A model generated the notes under the pieces. The model saw nothing but the letters and a program-made list of their open reading frames with translations. It had not been told where the DNA came from and ran no database searches. Positions 26,536 to 35,209 of a stretch of DNA of 64,000 bases are shown one piece after another. The stretch is from CADCVW01 sp964251385 (GTDB lineage: Bacteria > Pseudomonadota > Alphaproteobacteria > Sphingomonadales > Sphingomonadaceae), in NCBI GenBank assembly GCA_964251385.1, contig CAXUJK010000001.1, positions 806,001-870,000 on the forward strand, read 5' to 3'. Both the position numbers and the translations under genes were made by a program. Every line of letters starts with the position of its first letter. The stretch's first letter is position 1.

Positions 26536-28038
26536 ATGTCCACGCGATCAGGATGTAAGCGGACGGTTTTCGCCTTACCGCTCTTGGTAGTATGCCTGCT
26601 CACGGGTTGCGCCTTCCGGACACAAACGACGGGTATGGCCGTCGACTACAACGACTTCGTCGCACAGACCACGAACAGGCAGACGTTGCTGAATGTGCTC
26701 CGCGCCCGTGAGCGCGAGCCCATGCATTTTACTAGCTTCTCCGAGGTATTCGGGCAGGTGCGGGGCACTGGCACCGCCTCTTTGGGTACGGCGTTCAACG
26801 GCGACAGCTCCTCCGCGACCAAGACCCGCACCACCGTCGCCAACAGCGGGCCAGCCGGGGCTACGATCGGAACGGCGCTGACGGATCTCGCTTCCGACGT
26901 GGCAAGCGTGGGAGCCACCAACGTGACTCCCAGCCTGGGCATCCAGATCACGACGGGGACGGACTTCAAAGTCACCGCGAACGCAACGGATGATTTCTAC
27001 CGCGGAATACTCAATCCGGTGCCGGCGCCAACCATTGTCCATTACCTGCGACAAGGCTTCCCGGCAGACCTCCTCAGCCATCTCCTAATTGGTAGGCTCG
27101 AATTTTCGGCCCAAATCACGAAGCCCGGTGGCAAAGTCGAGACGGTCTACCTTCTTACGATGAACAACAGTCCGGACGAGGACCGGTCTGCACGCGAGTT
27201 CGAGGCCGCGATCCGCTGTCGGAAGCTGGACTACTCAATGACATCGTCACCGCGTCGGGCCCTGCCGCTTTCCGACCTGGCGAGCCTCGCTCCAATACCG
27301 CCAGACGTCCTCAAACGAGTTCAGGCGATGACGGACACGAAAACCGGCCGCGTAACGTACGAACTCGTCACCGCGGCGCAGAACGAGTTCGGCCTAGCCC
27401 TGTCCGAACCGACCCTGTCGCAGTGCAGCCAAACTCGTGAGCTGCTTTCGGCCTCGATCGACGGGTGGTCGAAGAAGGCGCTGAGCGGCACGCCTTCGCG
27501 CGGCGTCCGCTCGAGCGAGCTCGACCCAAGTGGAGTATCACCCAAACGGGGAGCCCTTGCCGGCGTCTCGAAAGGCTCGACGGGCGAACCGCGACGAGGC
27601 TCAAAGCGCGAGGAGCTCGGCCAAACGGGCGAGTTCCAATTTCAAAGCGAGGACTACTTCACCGACAAGCTGCCGGACGGCTATCGTGGGGACCTCGTCA
27701 TCGACCTGACGCTGCGCTCGGTCCAAGGCGTCATCTACTACCTCGGCGAGTATGTGAGGCGCGAGGCGACAAGCCCTAAGCTGGACGGCCCCCCATGCCC
27801 CGACACCTACTGCATGCCGATCCTCCGCGTGCTGCCCGCGTCGGAGGTCAAGGCTACGGCACGCTTCGTGGACGTGACCTACCGAGGCCGCCGCTACGCG
27901 GTGCCCCTCTCCGGCCGAGACCTGACGCCCGAGGCTGGCCGGAGTTCGCAGACGATCGACTTGGTTCAGCAGCTCCTAAATCTAAATAGGTCCTCGAAGG
28001 ACCTGCCCTCGACGCCGCTGCTGCGGGTCGTCAACTAG
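26536..28038 (+). CDS. lipoprotein of unknown function (500 aa)
   Basis: Exported lipoprotein. After a basic N-terminus and a hydrophobic core, the lipobox LLTGC places the lipidated Cys at about residue 26. The following part is Thr/Ser/Gly-rich (residues 80-150) and then alternates beta-like segments; a charged, Ser-rich linker near residues 330-375 precedes a C-terminal domain with VIDLTLRSVQGVIYYLGEYV and YRGRRYAVPLSGRDL. I do not recognise the family; similar architecture is seen in large hypothetical lipoproteins of proteobacteria. The ATG at 26536 is supported by TTGGAGG 8 bp upstream. An MBL-fold gene follows after 114 bp on the same strand. Confidence 0.75.
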   Translation: MSTRSGCKRTVFALPLLVVCLLTGCAFRTQTTGMAVDYNDFVAQTTNRQTLLNVLRAREREPMHFTSFSEVFGQVRGTGTASLGTAFNGDSSSATKTRTTVANSGPAGATIGTALTDLASDVASVGATNVTPSLGIQITTGTDFKVTANATDDFYRGILNPVPAPTIVHYLRQGFPADLLSHLLIGRLEFSAQITKPGGKVETVYLLTMNNSPDEDRSAREFEAAIRCRKLDYSMTSSPRRALPLSDLASLAPIPPDVLKRVQAMTDTKTGRVTYELVTAAQNEFGLALSEPTLSQCSQTRELLSASIDGWSKKALSGTPSRGVRSSELDPSGVSPKRGALAGVSKGSTGEPRRGSKREELGQTGEFQFQSEDYFTDKLPDGYRGDLVIDLTLRSVQGVIYYLGEYVRREATSPKLDGPPCPDTYCMPILRVLPASEVKATARFVDVTYRGRRYAVPLSGRDLTPEAGRSSQTIDLVQQLLNLNRSSKDLPSTPLLRVVN

Positions 28039-28152
28039 CAACTACGCGATGATGCATGCGCTATGCTACGAAATGGCGGAGATTGTAGCGTTTCGCATTC
28101 GCGCCGAGTTCGCATAGGATCGACGGGTCGTCAGCGAAAAGAAAAGCTGCTC

Positions 28153-29799
28153 ATGCCGGTACGAACGCAATGGTGGACGCACTGCATCGGTGTCGACAAG
28201 GCGCCTTACTTCGACACGCTTGCCAGGGCGCTCGCAAACAAGACCGCGCGCATGAAGGCCACCGGGGTTGCCGGCTATTTCATCTGGGGCGACCGCGTGC
28301 GTCGTAGCGACGCGTCGACCGACGAGTTCGTCGAGGTCGAGGCGCGCGACCAGAAGGTCTTCGTCCGCCGCGACGCTCTGGACGGCGAGCCGCTGCTTGA
28401 GCTCTACGTGGTCGATGTGGGTCAGGGAGACGGCCTGCTCGTCGTCACGCCCGAGGGACACAACATCATGATCGACGGCGGTGACCTGCGCACCAAGCAA
28501 GTCACAGGCAAGAACGCGGCCGATTTTGTTGACTGGAAGTTTACGCGTGACTACGTGTCGAAGGCTGATCGCAACCACCCGTTAGCGAAGAGCATTGCGC
28601 TCGACGCGATCGTTTCCACGCATTGCGATCAGGACCACTTCGGAGGACTGCTCGACCTACTCGATATCACCTCTCCCGAGTCGCGCGCGGAACTGGCAGC
28701 ACGTAGCGTGACGGTCGAGCATTTCTATCATGCCGGGCTGAGCTGGTGGGTGAAGCCACACGTCGACCCTAAGAAGCGCGGGCGCAGTCTAGGAAGCACG
28801 AGAACCGGCAGCTACACGCAGCTGATTGACGATCGCGCGAGCTGCGCGGCGGCGACCGTCGATCTCGCCGCGAATAACGCGAACACTGTATCGGGAAGCT
28901 GGGGACGCTTCGTCCGTTCTATGACCTTGACCGAGACGGCAGCGGCAATTCCGACGCCGATCACCCGCCTATCGAATGCGGCCTTCGAATGGCTTCCAGG
29001 CTTCGACGACGATCACGTTCATAGCCAGGTCGCGATCCGCGTGCTCGGCCCGATCGAGCAGGACGTCGACGGTGCGCCAGGTCTAACCAAGTTTAAAAGC
29101 GACAGCATCACGACGAACGGGCACTCGGTGACGCTGCGGCTCGACTACGGCTCGGTGCGGTTCATGCTCACGGGCGACCTCAACACCGCGTCGCAGGACC
29201 AGCTGATTGCGCATTACGGCGCTGGCTTCGCGCCCGAGTTTCGCTGCGATGTCGCCAAGGCGTGCCACCACGGCAGTGCCGACGTTTCGGTCCAATTCCT
29301 GCGCGGGATGCAGCCGCTCGCGACGGTCATCTCTAGCGGCGATGGGGAAAGCCATGATCATCCGCGCCCGCAGATCATCTCGGCGAGCGCACTGAGCGGC
29401 CGCGTCCTGTTGTCGCCCGACGGCAAGCGGCTGGTCGCGCCGCTCGTCTACGCCACCGAGATCGCGCGAAGCGCCCGGCTTGGTGACGTAGTCGGAATGA
29501 GCGAATACGCCGCGCCCGTCTCGCAGCTGCCCTCGGCCGACCCCGCCAGCGTCGACGACGAGGCGGGTGACGATCTCAGGCGCTACCGCTTGCGGCTCGG
29601 AAGCGACCGCAGGAAGCTGTCCCACAATCCGCGGCTCGATCTCGCGAAGGTCGTTACCGGCCTCGTTTACGGGCTCGTCAACGTGCGAACCGACGGCAAG
29701 CGCCTCCTGTTCGCGCTCCGCGAGGAAAGCGGCAACGACTGGGGTATCGAGACGATCGAGGAGGCCGAGATCGCCGCGGCGGCAACGCTTCCATTCTGA
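28153..29799 (+). CDS. ComEC-type MBL-fold hydrolase, large soluble form
   Basis: 548-aa protein with a metallo-beta-lactamase domain like the C-terminal domain of ComEC: VDVGQGDGLLV, STHCDQDHFGG (HxxxDH-type metal site written as HCDQDH), LTGDLN, and KACHHGSADVS. Insertions near residues 190-300 and a 130-aa C-terminal extension are not family-typical. There is no membrane segment, so it lacks the DNA channel part of ComEC. ComEC-like domains are believed to act on nucleic acids or phosphodiesters. The ATG at 28153 is chosen as MPVRTQWW begins conserved-looking sequence. Possibly co-transcribed with the upstream lipoprotein. Confidence 0.82.
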   Translation: MPVRTQWWTHCIGVDKAPYFDTLARALANKTARMKATGVAGYFIWGDRVRRSDASTDEFVEVEARDQKVFVRRDALDGEPLLELYVVDVGQGDGLLVVTPEGHNIMIDGGDLRTKQVTGKNAADFVDWKFTRDYVSKADRNHPLAKSIALDAIVSTHCDQDHFGGLLDLLDITSPESRAELAARSVTVEHFYHAGLSWWVKPHVDPKKRGRSLGSTRTGSYTQLIDDRASCAAATVDLAANNANTVSGSWGRFVRSMTLTETAAAIPTPITRLSNAAFEWLPGFDDDHVHSQVAIRVLGPIEQDVDGAPGLTKFKSDSITTNGHSVTLRLDYGSVRFMLTGDLNTASQDQLIAHYGAGFAPEFRCDVAKACHHGSADVSVQFLRGMQPLATVISSGDGESHDHPRPQIISASALSGRVLLSPDGKRLVAPLVYATEIARSARLGDVVGMSEYAAPVSQLPSADPASVDDEAGDDLRRYRLRLGSDRRKLSHNPRLDLAKVVTGLVYGLVNVRTDGKRLLFALREESGNDWGIETIEEAEIAAAATLPF

Positions 29800-29883
29800 A
29801 CTGCGCTGCACATCGGCGGACGCAACCTTCGTAGCGTTGCGTCGCCGAGAAGACGGGGCGCTCTCAGTGAGGTTCGCTCCGTA

Positions 29884-29943
29884 GACCCACAACCGGCCAT
29901 TCGCAGCCCGCTTCCCGCTTCCCGCCTTCGGCCATTCGTTCAT
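29884..29943 (+). repeat. intergenic 60-bp repeat, copy 6
   Basis: Begins GACCCACAACCGGCCATTC and ends TCGGCCATTCGTTCAT. Lies in the 370-bp convergent gap 29800-30169; I see no gene in the rest of that gap. Confidence 0.75.
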
Positions 29944-30169
29944 GTCGGCCGCGTAGGTGTGCCGGTTGGCGGATCTCTGCGCGCCGCCCCTATCTGCTTT
30001 CCCGAAAACGATGCTATTTTGGAATTTAATCCCCTTCGAGCCGAATGCGGCTGCATCGGATATGCGCACTACGGAAGTACCGGGATATCAGCCATGGTTG
30101 GCATGAGCGGATCACCCCTTCCGCCCGCGCCACCAGTAACCGACTGAACGCTTCAGGCCGTTGCGTTGC

Positions 30170-30595
30170 TTAAGCAGTACCGAGCTGTTTTAGCAGCGCG
30201 TGGGTGTCTGAGCTGAGCCAATATTCGGCAATCTTCCCGTTCTTGATCCGCAGGAAATCAGCGCCAGCGAACGTTATAGGCGTGCCCTTTTCAGCGGTTG
30301 CGCCAGGAAAGCCACCGGCATAGCGGCCTTGCGCGATCCAGCGGCCGGCGATTTTGTCTTGATCGTGTAGGGGTTCCATCTCCTGTGTGAAATGCAGAGG
30401 CTGCAAGAACGCGTGCATCATGCCGACCATGGCGGCGAGCCCTTCCGGACCGGCATATCGATCGAGCCCGCCATCGCCCATCGGCATCATATGCAGGACG
30501 TAGTCCGGAGCGATGATTTTCGTAGCCAGTTCGAGATCGCCATTCCACAGCGCAAGCCAGTCAGACCAAAGCTGAATATTCGGGTGATTTGTCAT
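30170..30595 (-). CDS. SnoaL/NTF2-like polyketide-cyclase-type protein
   Basis: 141-aa alpha+beta cone-fold protein of the SnoaL-like/ester-cyclase group. Typical order: N-terminal helices (QLWSDWLALWNGDLEL), LATKIIAPDYVLH, a GPEGLAAMV helix, then strands GRWIAQGRYAGGF and FLRIKNGKIAEYWLSSD. His and Asp in the pocket could act as general acid/base. Last gene of a three-gene operon: its ATG overlaps the stop of the 50-aa membrane peptide (ATGA). A 33-codon upstream extension is spurious because it overlaps that peptide gene. Confidence 0.82.
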   Translation of the reverse strand: MTNHPNIQLWSDWLALWNGDLELATKIIAPDYVLHMMPMGDGGLDRYAGPEGLAAMVGMMHAFLQPLHFTQEMEPLHDQDKIAGRWIAQGRYAGGFPGATAEKGTPITFAGADFLRIKNGKIAEYWLSSDTHALLKQLGTA

Positions 30596-30744
30596 AGGGT
30601 GGCCCTTCCCGTGACATCGGATGTTGAAGTGACGGTCGTGGTGTCGGCGAAGCGATTTGCTGGCAATTCGCGCACGGCGACGATGCATAGGCATGTTACG
30701 GTGAATCCGAGCAGAGCCAGACGAAGCTGGTGGCGCAGTGTCAT
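30592..30744 (-). CDS. small single-pass membrane peptide (50 aa)
   Basis: A 50-codon gene too short for routine calling. It starts MTLRHQLRLALLGF, has a hydrophobic segment LALLGFTVTCLCIVAV (residues 9-24) after a basic start, and a polar Thr/Ser-rich tail, so it is predicted to lie in the inner membrane with the N-terminus inside. The evidence that it is translated is positional: its ATG overlaps the stop of the upstream epimerase gene and its stop overlaps the ATG of the SnoaL gene, both as ATGA. No family is recognised. Confidence 0.65.
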   Translation of the reverse strand: MTLRHQLRLALLGFTVTCLCIVAVRELPANRFADTTTVTSTSDVTGRATL

Positions 30745-31751
30745 GATTGCGCTGCCATCGCCGGACGCAGTGGCTGCTGCTTGCGGCCGTCGCGTGTTTC
30801 CTGAAGGCAATCCATTGATGCCAAGGTCGTTCGAACCGCCTCGATCAGCGGCGTACGAGGCTCGTGCCCCAGCGTTGCGAGCAGCCGGGCATCGTCTAGG
30901 CGGACGGGATGCTGCCACAGATAGCGCATTTCCATCATCTCCCTTGGCGTCGCCATGAACAGGCTGGCGAGGCGCATCATCCACCACGGCAGCGGTGCCA
31001 CCGATATCGTCGGATCGCCGAGCACCCGCACGATTGCGTCGGTCATAATGGTGCCCGATGCATGCCAATGCCCCTCCATATGATAAGTGTGAAACCGGTC
31101 GGGCGTCCCCCGTTCGATTAGCTGGACCATCGTCTCGGCGACGTCCGGAAGGTACGCCCATTGATGCCCGACGCCGCGCTTGCCCGGACTGCGGATAACG
31201 GTTGGCCGTTTGCCCGGCGCGATCAGCCCTTGCGAGAACCAGTTGTTCGCCGCCCCCGGCCCGAAGAAATCCCCCGATCGGACGATCAGCGCGCGGATGT
31301 CCCCAGCCTCCGCCGCAGCGCGCAGACGCCGCTCCATTTCGACGCGGATCGCGCCTTTCCGGGTGCGCGGCTGCTGCGGGGCCGTCTCGTCAATCGACGG
31401 GAAAGTCTCCACGCCGTAATTATAGACAGTGCCGGGCAAGACGACGAGCGCATCGGAAGTTCGTGCAGCAGCGATCGTATTGTCAAGCATCGGCAGCACC
31501 AGTTTGCTCCAGTCGCGGTAGCCTGGCGGGTTCACCGCATGGATGATAAGCGAAACACCCTCGGCGGCGGCGGCAACATCTGCCGCGTTGATCGCGTCGC
31601 CCGAAATCCACTCGAACCTTGGGTTGCGCGCTCCCTTTGATGCCGGGCGATACAGCGCCCGGACACCCCAGCCCTCCCGGTGAAGCCGGTCCGCGACTTG
31701 GCCGCCAATGCCGCCGGTTGCGCCAAGTACCAGTGCAAGTTTCGTGGTCAT
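30741..31751 (-). CDS. NAD-dependent epimerase/dehydratase family protein
   Basis: 336-aa Rossmann protein. GATGGIGGQVADRL near residue 10 is the cofactor loop, and VVLPGTVYNYG and a long C-terminal domain (HQWAYLPDVAETM, YHMEGHW) match extended SDRs related to NAD-epimerases acting on sugar or steroid-type substrates. Basic residues after strand 2 (LYRPASKG) favour NADP. First gene of an ATGA-coupled operon with the membrane peptide and SnoaL protein, divergent from a LysR regulator; a 30-bp palindrome overlaps its ribosome-binding site, so LysR or mRNA structure probably controls it. Confidence 0.88.
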   Translation of the reverse strand: MTTKLALVLGATGGIGGQVADRLHREGWGVRALYRPASKGARNPRFEWISGDAINAADVAAAAEGVSLIIHAVNPPGYRDWSKLVLPMLDNTIAAARTSDALVVLPGTVYNYGVETFPSIDETAPQQPRTRKGAIRVEMERRLRAAAEAGDIRALIVRSGDFFGPGAANNWFSQGLIAPGKRPTVIRSPGKRGVGHQWAYLPDVAETMVQLIERGTPDRFHTYHMEGHWHASGTIMTDAIVRVLGDPTISVAPLPWWMMRLASLFMATPREMMEMRYLWQHPVRLDDARLLATLGHEPRTPLIEAVRTTLASMDCLQETRDGRKQQPLRPAMAAQS

Positions 31752-31752
31752 G

Positions 31753-31782
31753 TTCAGTCTCCATCAGTTGATGGAGCCTGAA
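31753..31782. promoter_or_regulatory. palindrome at the epimerase start, probable operator
   Basis: Inverted repeat of 30 bp with one mismatched pair; its core CTCCATCA-GT-TGATGGAG (31759-31776) is perfect. It lies immediately upstream of the epimerase ATG and includes its GGAG ribosome site. It may be the LysR site between the divergent genes or a hairpin that hides the RBS. Confidence 0.65.
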
Positions 31783-31842
31783 TGAACCACCTCCAAGGTT
31801 TACGGAATTGCCGTGATACGGCTACCTGCTATACGGAAACAC

Positions 31843-32730
31843 ATGAGGCATGACCTAAGCTGGGATTTATACCGGACCTTCGGTGCTGTGCTTGGCGAAG
31901 GGTCACCGTCGGGGGCATCTCGCCAGCTGGGCATCACACAGCCCACGGTCGCCCGCCATATTGACGCTTTGGAAGCAGGATTAGGCGTGTCCCTGTTCGT
32001 CCGGACGGTACGCGGCCTGTCGCCGACCGACGCGGCTCTGGAACTAAAGCCCTATGCCGCCTCGCTGGCATCGACCTCGGCAGCTTTCCTGCGCACGGCG
32101 GAGGGGCGTACGGGCGAGGTACGAGGGACGGTCCGGATCAGCGCAAGCGAGATCGTCGGCGTCGAACATCTGCCCCCGATCCTGACCGCTCTGCGCCAGG
32201 ACCATCCTGATCTGACAATTGAGCTCATGCTGTCGAACGCGGCGAACGACCTGCTCACGCGCGAGGCCGACATTGCGATCCGCATGTTTCGACCGACCCA
32301 GAATGCTCTCGTCACCAAGCATGTTGGCGCGTTCAGGCTTGGTCTCCATGCCCACCGCGATTATCTCGCACGGCGGGGCGTCCCGGTGACGCTGGACAAG
32401 CTCGAAGACCATGACATCATCGGCTACGATATCGAGACGCCTGCGCTGCGGGCGTTCCTGCAACCATACCCTATGTTGGCGCGAGCTTCGTTCTCCCTGC
32501 GGGTAGACAGTGATGTCGCTCAACTGGCCGCGATCCGCGCTGGCTATGGCATCGGCGTCTGCCAGGTGGCGGTCGCGGCAAGAGACCCCAGTCTGACCCA
32601 CGTTCTCGGACATGCCTTCGCAATCGATCTTGATACCTGGATCGTCATGCATGAAGACATGCGGACAAGCGCGCGGTGCAGGGTAGTGTTTGACGGATTA
32701 GTCGGCGGTCTCCCAGTCCAACCGCATTGA
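31843..32730 (+). CDS. LysR-family transcriptional regulator
   Basis: 295-aa regulator. The N-terminal winged HTH (SGASRQLGITQPTVARHIDALE, recognition helix ITQPTVARHI) is followed by LysR linker and a periplasmic-binding-like effector domain (GTVRISASEIVG onward). The ATG at 31843 is preferred to a GTG at 31813 since LysR proteins begin close to the HTH. Divergent from the epimerase operon with a 91-bp gap holding a strong palindrome; likely activator or repressor of that operon. Confidence 0.92.
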   Translation: MRHDLSWDLYRTFGAVLGEGSPSGASRQLGITQPTVARHIDALEAGLGVSLFVRTVRGLSPTDAALELKPYAASLASTSAAFLRTAEGRTGEVRGTVRISASEIVGVEHLPPILTALRQDHPDLTIELMLSNAANDLLTREADIAIRMFRPTQNALVTKHVGAFRLGLHAHRDYLARRGVPVTLDKLEDHDIIGYDIETPALRAFLQPYPMLARASFSLRVDSDVAQLAAIRAGYGIGVCQVAVAARDPSLTHVLGHAFAIDLDTWIVMHEDMRTSARCRVVFDGLVGGLPVQPH

Positions 32731-32805
32731 AACCGTTTCGGCGTCAGAAGCATTCGGTTGGGGCGCTCACCGCTGCGTCAGGTAAAGCCTGTTTGCGCCT
32801 GAGGC

Positions 32806-34089
32806 TCAACGAACAGCCACCTCCTTGGCGAAGGCGAGAAGGAGCGCGCCGAGCCGAGCCGGCTGCTCCTGTTGAACCCAGTGACCCGCGCCGTCGATCA
32901 GTTCGATGTTGCCCATCCTCGTCGTTGCTTTCGTCGTCATCATATCAAGCGCGCCCGGCGATACGTAGGTCGCCCAATCGCTCTTCCCGCCAATGAAGAG
33001 CGACGGCACGTCGATCGTCCTGCCCGAAAACAGGCGCAGCTCGGCAGTCAGCGCAGGATCGGTATAGACGCGGTAGGTCTGCAGGCCGCCCTGGAACCCC
33101 GTGCGGCCATATTCCTCCGTATACACCTCAAGCTCGGGCTCGGTGAGCCAACGGCACGCCGCGACCTCGGCGGCCGACGGTGCGAACGGGGCGACGTTCC
33201 CGGGCATCGTCTTGCCGCGTTCCATGATGTAGTAGGTCGGCAGCCGCGCGAACGCCTCGGGAGTGGGCGCGAACGGCTGCGGGGTGTTGCCCGACCAGTC
33301 CGCGCTTTTGACGTGGAAGAAGGTGCGCAGAAACCGGTGTAGGCCCTGCGGGGGGTGCGACAGGTCGCGGTTCGCTTCCCGCGTGCTCAGATATTGTTGG
33401 TAGATCGTCCTCGGCGGGTTGAGCGCCGCCAGCGCGGCGGCCAGCCTCTGACCGGCGTTCGGTTGCGCCGGCGCCGCGCCGCTCTCCGCGGTATCGAATG
33501 GGAACGCAGGCGGAGCGGGGAACGGCGCGCTCATCAGCACCACCGAGGGGAAGACATCGGGCCGGGCCAGCGCGCAATAGGCCGCGACGGGTGAGCCGAA
33601 GTCGTGGCCGACGAGCATCGCCGTCCGCCGATACCCCAGGGCCGACACCAACCCCAGCGCGTCCCGCGTAACGTTCAGCAGACTGAAGGGCGCAAGCGGG
33701 GCGTCATAGTCGTTCACCCACCCGGTCGTGCGACCAAAACCCCGCTGGTCTGGCGCCACGACATGATAGCCGGCATCGGCCAGGATAGGCATCAGGTGCC
33801 GCCAGCCATAGGCCAAGTCCGGAAAGCCATGCAGCAGCAGCGCGAGCGGCCGGCCCGTGCTCTCGAATCCGGATTCGAGGATGTGGACTTCGAGGCCGTT
33901 GACCCCGTGGATCATGCGCGAGCGGACGCCCGCAGGGAGCGTACCCCCGCCATAGAGTGATGCGGTCAAGTCAGCTCCTTCCTTGGGGTTCGCGCGCGCC
34001 GGTCGAACAGAGGCCGCGATCAGGCCGGCGGCTCCCATCCCTAAGAGGGTCCGCCGGGTTGTCGATGACGTGATCTGGTGGCTCGGCAT
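32806..34089 (-). CDS. Tat-exported epoxide hydrolase / alpha-beta hydrolase
   Basis: 427-aa alpha/beta hydrolase. N-terminal twin-arginine signal: STTRRTLLGMGAAG followed by a hydrophobic stretch and a likely cleavage after ARA near residue 33. Hydrolase motifs: HGFPD (oxyanion hole), GHDFG with the nucleophilic Asp, a long cap with Tyr residues in YTEEYGRTGFQ, and GAGHWVQQE with catalytic His. The Asp nucleophile with HGFPD fits epoxide hydrolases. Divergent from the TetR gene at 34171 with an operator between, so probably induced by its substrate. Confidence 0.9.
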   Translation of the reverse strand: MPSHQITSSTTRRTLLGMGAAGLIAASVRPARANPKEGADLTASLYGGGTLPAGVRSRMIHGVNGLEVHILESGFESTGRPLALLLHGFPDLAYGWRHLMPILADAGYHVVAPDQRGFGRTTGWVNDYDAPLAPFSLLNVTRDALGLVSALGYRRTAMLVGHDFGSPVAAYCALARPDVFPSVVLMSAPFPAPPAFPFDTAESGAAPAQPNAGQRLAAALAALNPPRTIYQQYLSTREANRDLSHPPQGLHRFLRTFFHVKSADWSGNTPQPFAPTPEAFARLPTYYIMERGKTMPGNVAPFAPSAAEVAACRWLTEPELEVYTEEYGRTGFQGGLQTYRVYTDPALTAELRLFSGRTIDVPSLFIGGKSDWATYVSPGALDMMTTKATTRMGNIELIDGAGHWVQQEQPARLGALLLAFAKEVAVR

Positions 34090-34121
34090 CGTTCGACTTC
34101 CTGCTATGGTGATCGCCCTAG

Positions 34122-34137
34122 TATGGCGACTGCCATA
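34122..34137. promoter_or_regulatory. TetR operator between epoxide hydrolase and tetR
   Basis: Perfect inverted repeat TATGGC-GACT-GCCATA. A further half site CTATGG lies at 34104-34109. It is 33 bp upstream of the TetR start and 33 bp from the hydrolase start, so one site could control both genes. Confidence 0.72.
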
Positions 34138-34170
34138 GCAGTGTCAAGCGAATCGTGTTATGGGGGTGTC

Positions 34171-34752
34171 ATGACGCGCAAGACCGAGGCCCGTGCCAAC
34201 GCGATCGCCACCGCGATGCGACTGTTTCGCGTCCAGGGCTACACAGCGACCGGACTGACTCAAATCCTTGGGGAGAGCGGCGCGCCCAAGGGGTCGTTCT
34301 ATTTCCACTTTCCCCGGGGGAAGGCTCAGCTCGCCGAGGAGGCGATCGACCAGTATGTCGGGAGCAGAATGGCCGTGCTCGCCCGAATTTCAGCGGAGAC
34401 TGCGGGTGATGCCATGACCTTTGTTCACCGGCTTTTCGAGACCTTCGCGGCCGAGATGGTCGCCACCGACTTTCAGTACGGATGCCTCATGCAAAATCTG
34501 GCGAACGAGCTTCCCGCGCTGGACGCCGGGCTGACCGAACGGATCGCGCGCGGGTTCGAGGAGTCGACGGAAATGGTCGCAGCGCACTTCAGGGGATGTG
34601 GGTTCGATGCGGCGCGTGCAGCTTCCATGGCGGCGGCTTTGGTCGCCGCTCTTGAAGGGGCAAGAACGATCGCCCGGCTGGAACGTACGCCGGCTGTCTT
34701 CAAGGCACTGGCGGATGTAAGTGCTCAGAGGTGGGCTTCGGGTCTAACCTAA
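34171..34752 (+). CDS. TetR-family transcriptional regulator
   Basis: 193-aa regulator with HTH residues about 10-55 (ATAMRLFRVQGYTATGLTQILGESGAPKGSFYFHFP, recognition helix GAPKGSFYFHFP). The GAPKGSFYFHFPRGK form and C-terminal LANELPALD block are typical of the AcrR/LmrA-YxaF subgroup that controls detoxification genes. Start MTRKTEARANAI at 34171; an upstream 31-codon extension crosses the operator. Divergent to the Tat epoxide hydrolase. Confidence 0.92.
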   Translation: MTRKTEARANAIATAMRLFRVQGYTATGLTQILGESGAPKGSFYFHFPRGKAQLAEEAIDQYVGSRMAVLARISAETAGDAMTFVHRLFETFAAEMVATDFQYGCLMQNLANELPALDAGLTERIARGFEESTEMVAAHFRGCGFDAARAASMAAALVAALEGARTIARLERTPAVFKALADVSAQRWASGLT

Positions 34753-35040
34753 ACGGGGGTCGTTGCTTGAGCGTGACCTCGTATAACTTCGGGATCACCT
34801 GCAAATTTCCAGATTGCGAACCTACGGTGGGAATACCGCCCCGCCGATCGCGCTGACGGCCGTCCACAGGATCCGTTTCTCCCGAAACCTGTTCCCGACT
34901 GCTCTTTACCGTAACTGAAAAGCGGAGACGGAGGAATAGGAAAGCTGCGACCTTCCCAAGCGGCTAGTTTCGGGAACGCGACAGGCGTATCAATCGGCCA
35001 ACATGTTAGGGTGCCAATCGGCCGCACAGCGGCGGCGGAA

Positions 35041-35100
35041 GACCCAATTGTGGACGTTCACGCTGCCCTCTCGACTTTCCGTAATCGGACGCCCGTTCAT
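35041..35100 (+). repeat. intergenic 60-bp repeat, copy 7
   Basis: Begins GACCCAATTGTGGACGTTC and ends ATCGGACGCCCGTTCAT. Lies in the 457-bp gap 34753-35209 between tetR and marR; no gene is supported in that gap. Confidence 0.72.
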
Positions 35101-35209
35101 GTTCCGAGTTTCCACGTGCGGTGGCCGGGAGCCGACTGGCCGCTTCCCGTTCAAGCGCCTCGACCGCTTGCCTCTTGGGATTGGTGTTTGAAAAGCCCAT
35201 ACCCGCCGG

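Noticed and set aside
29083..30069. 328-aa open frame opposite the ComEC-like gene
   Set aside because: Antisense to the catalytic part of the MBL-fold gene and rich in Arg/Ala; no start context.
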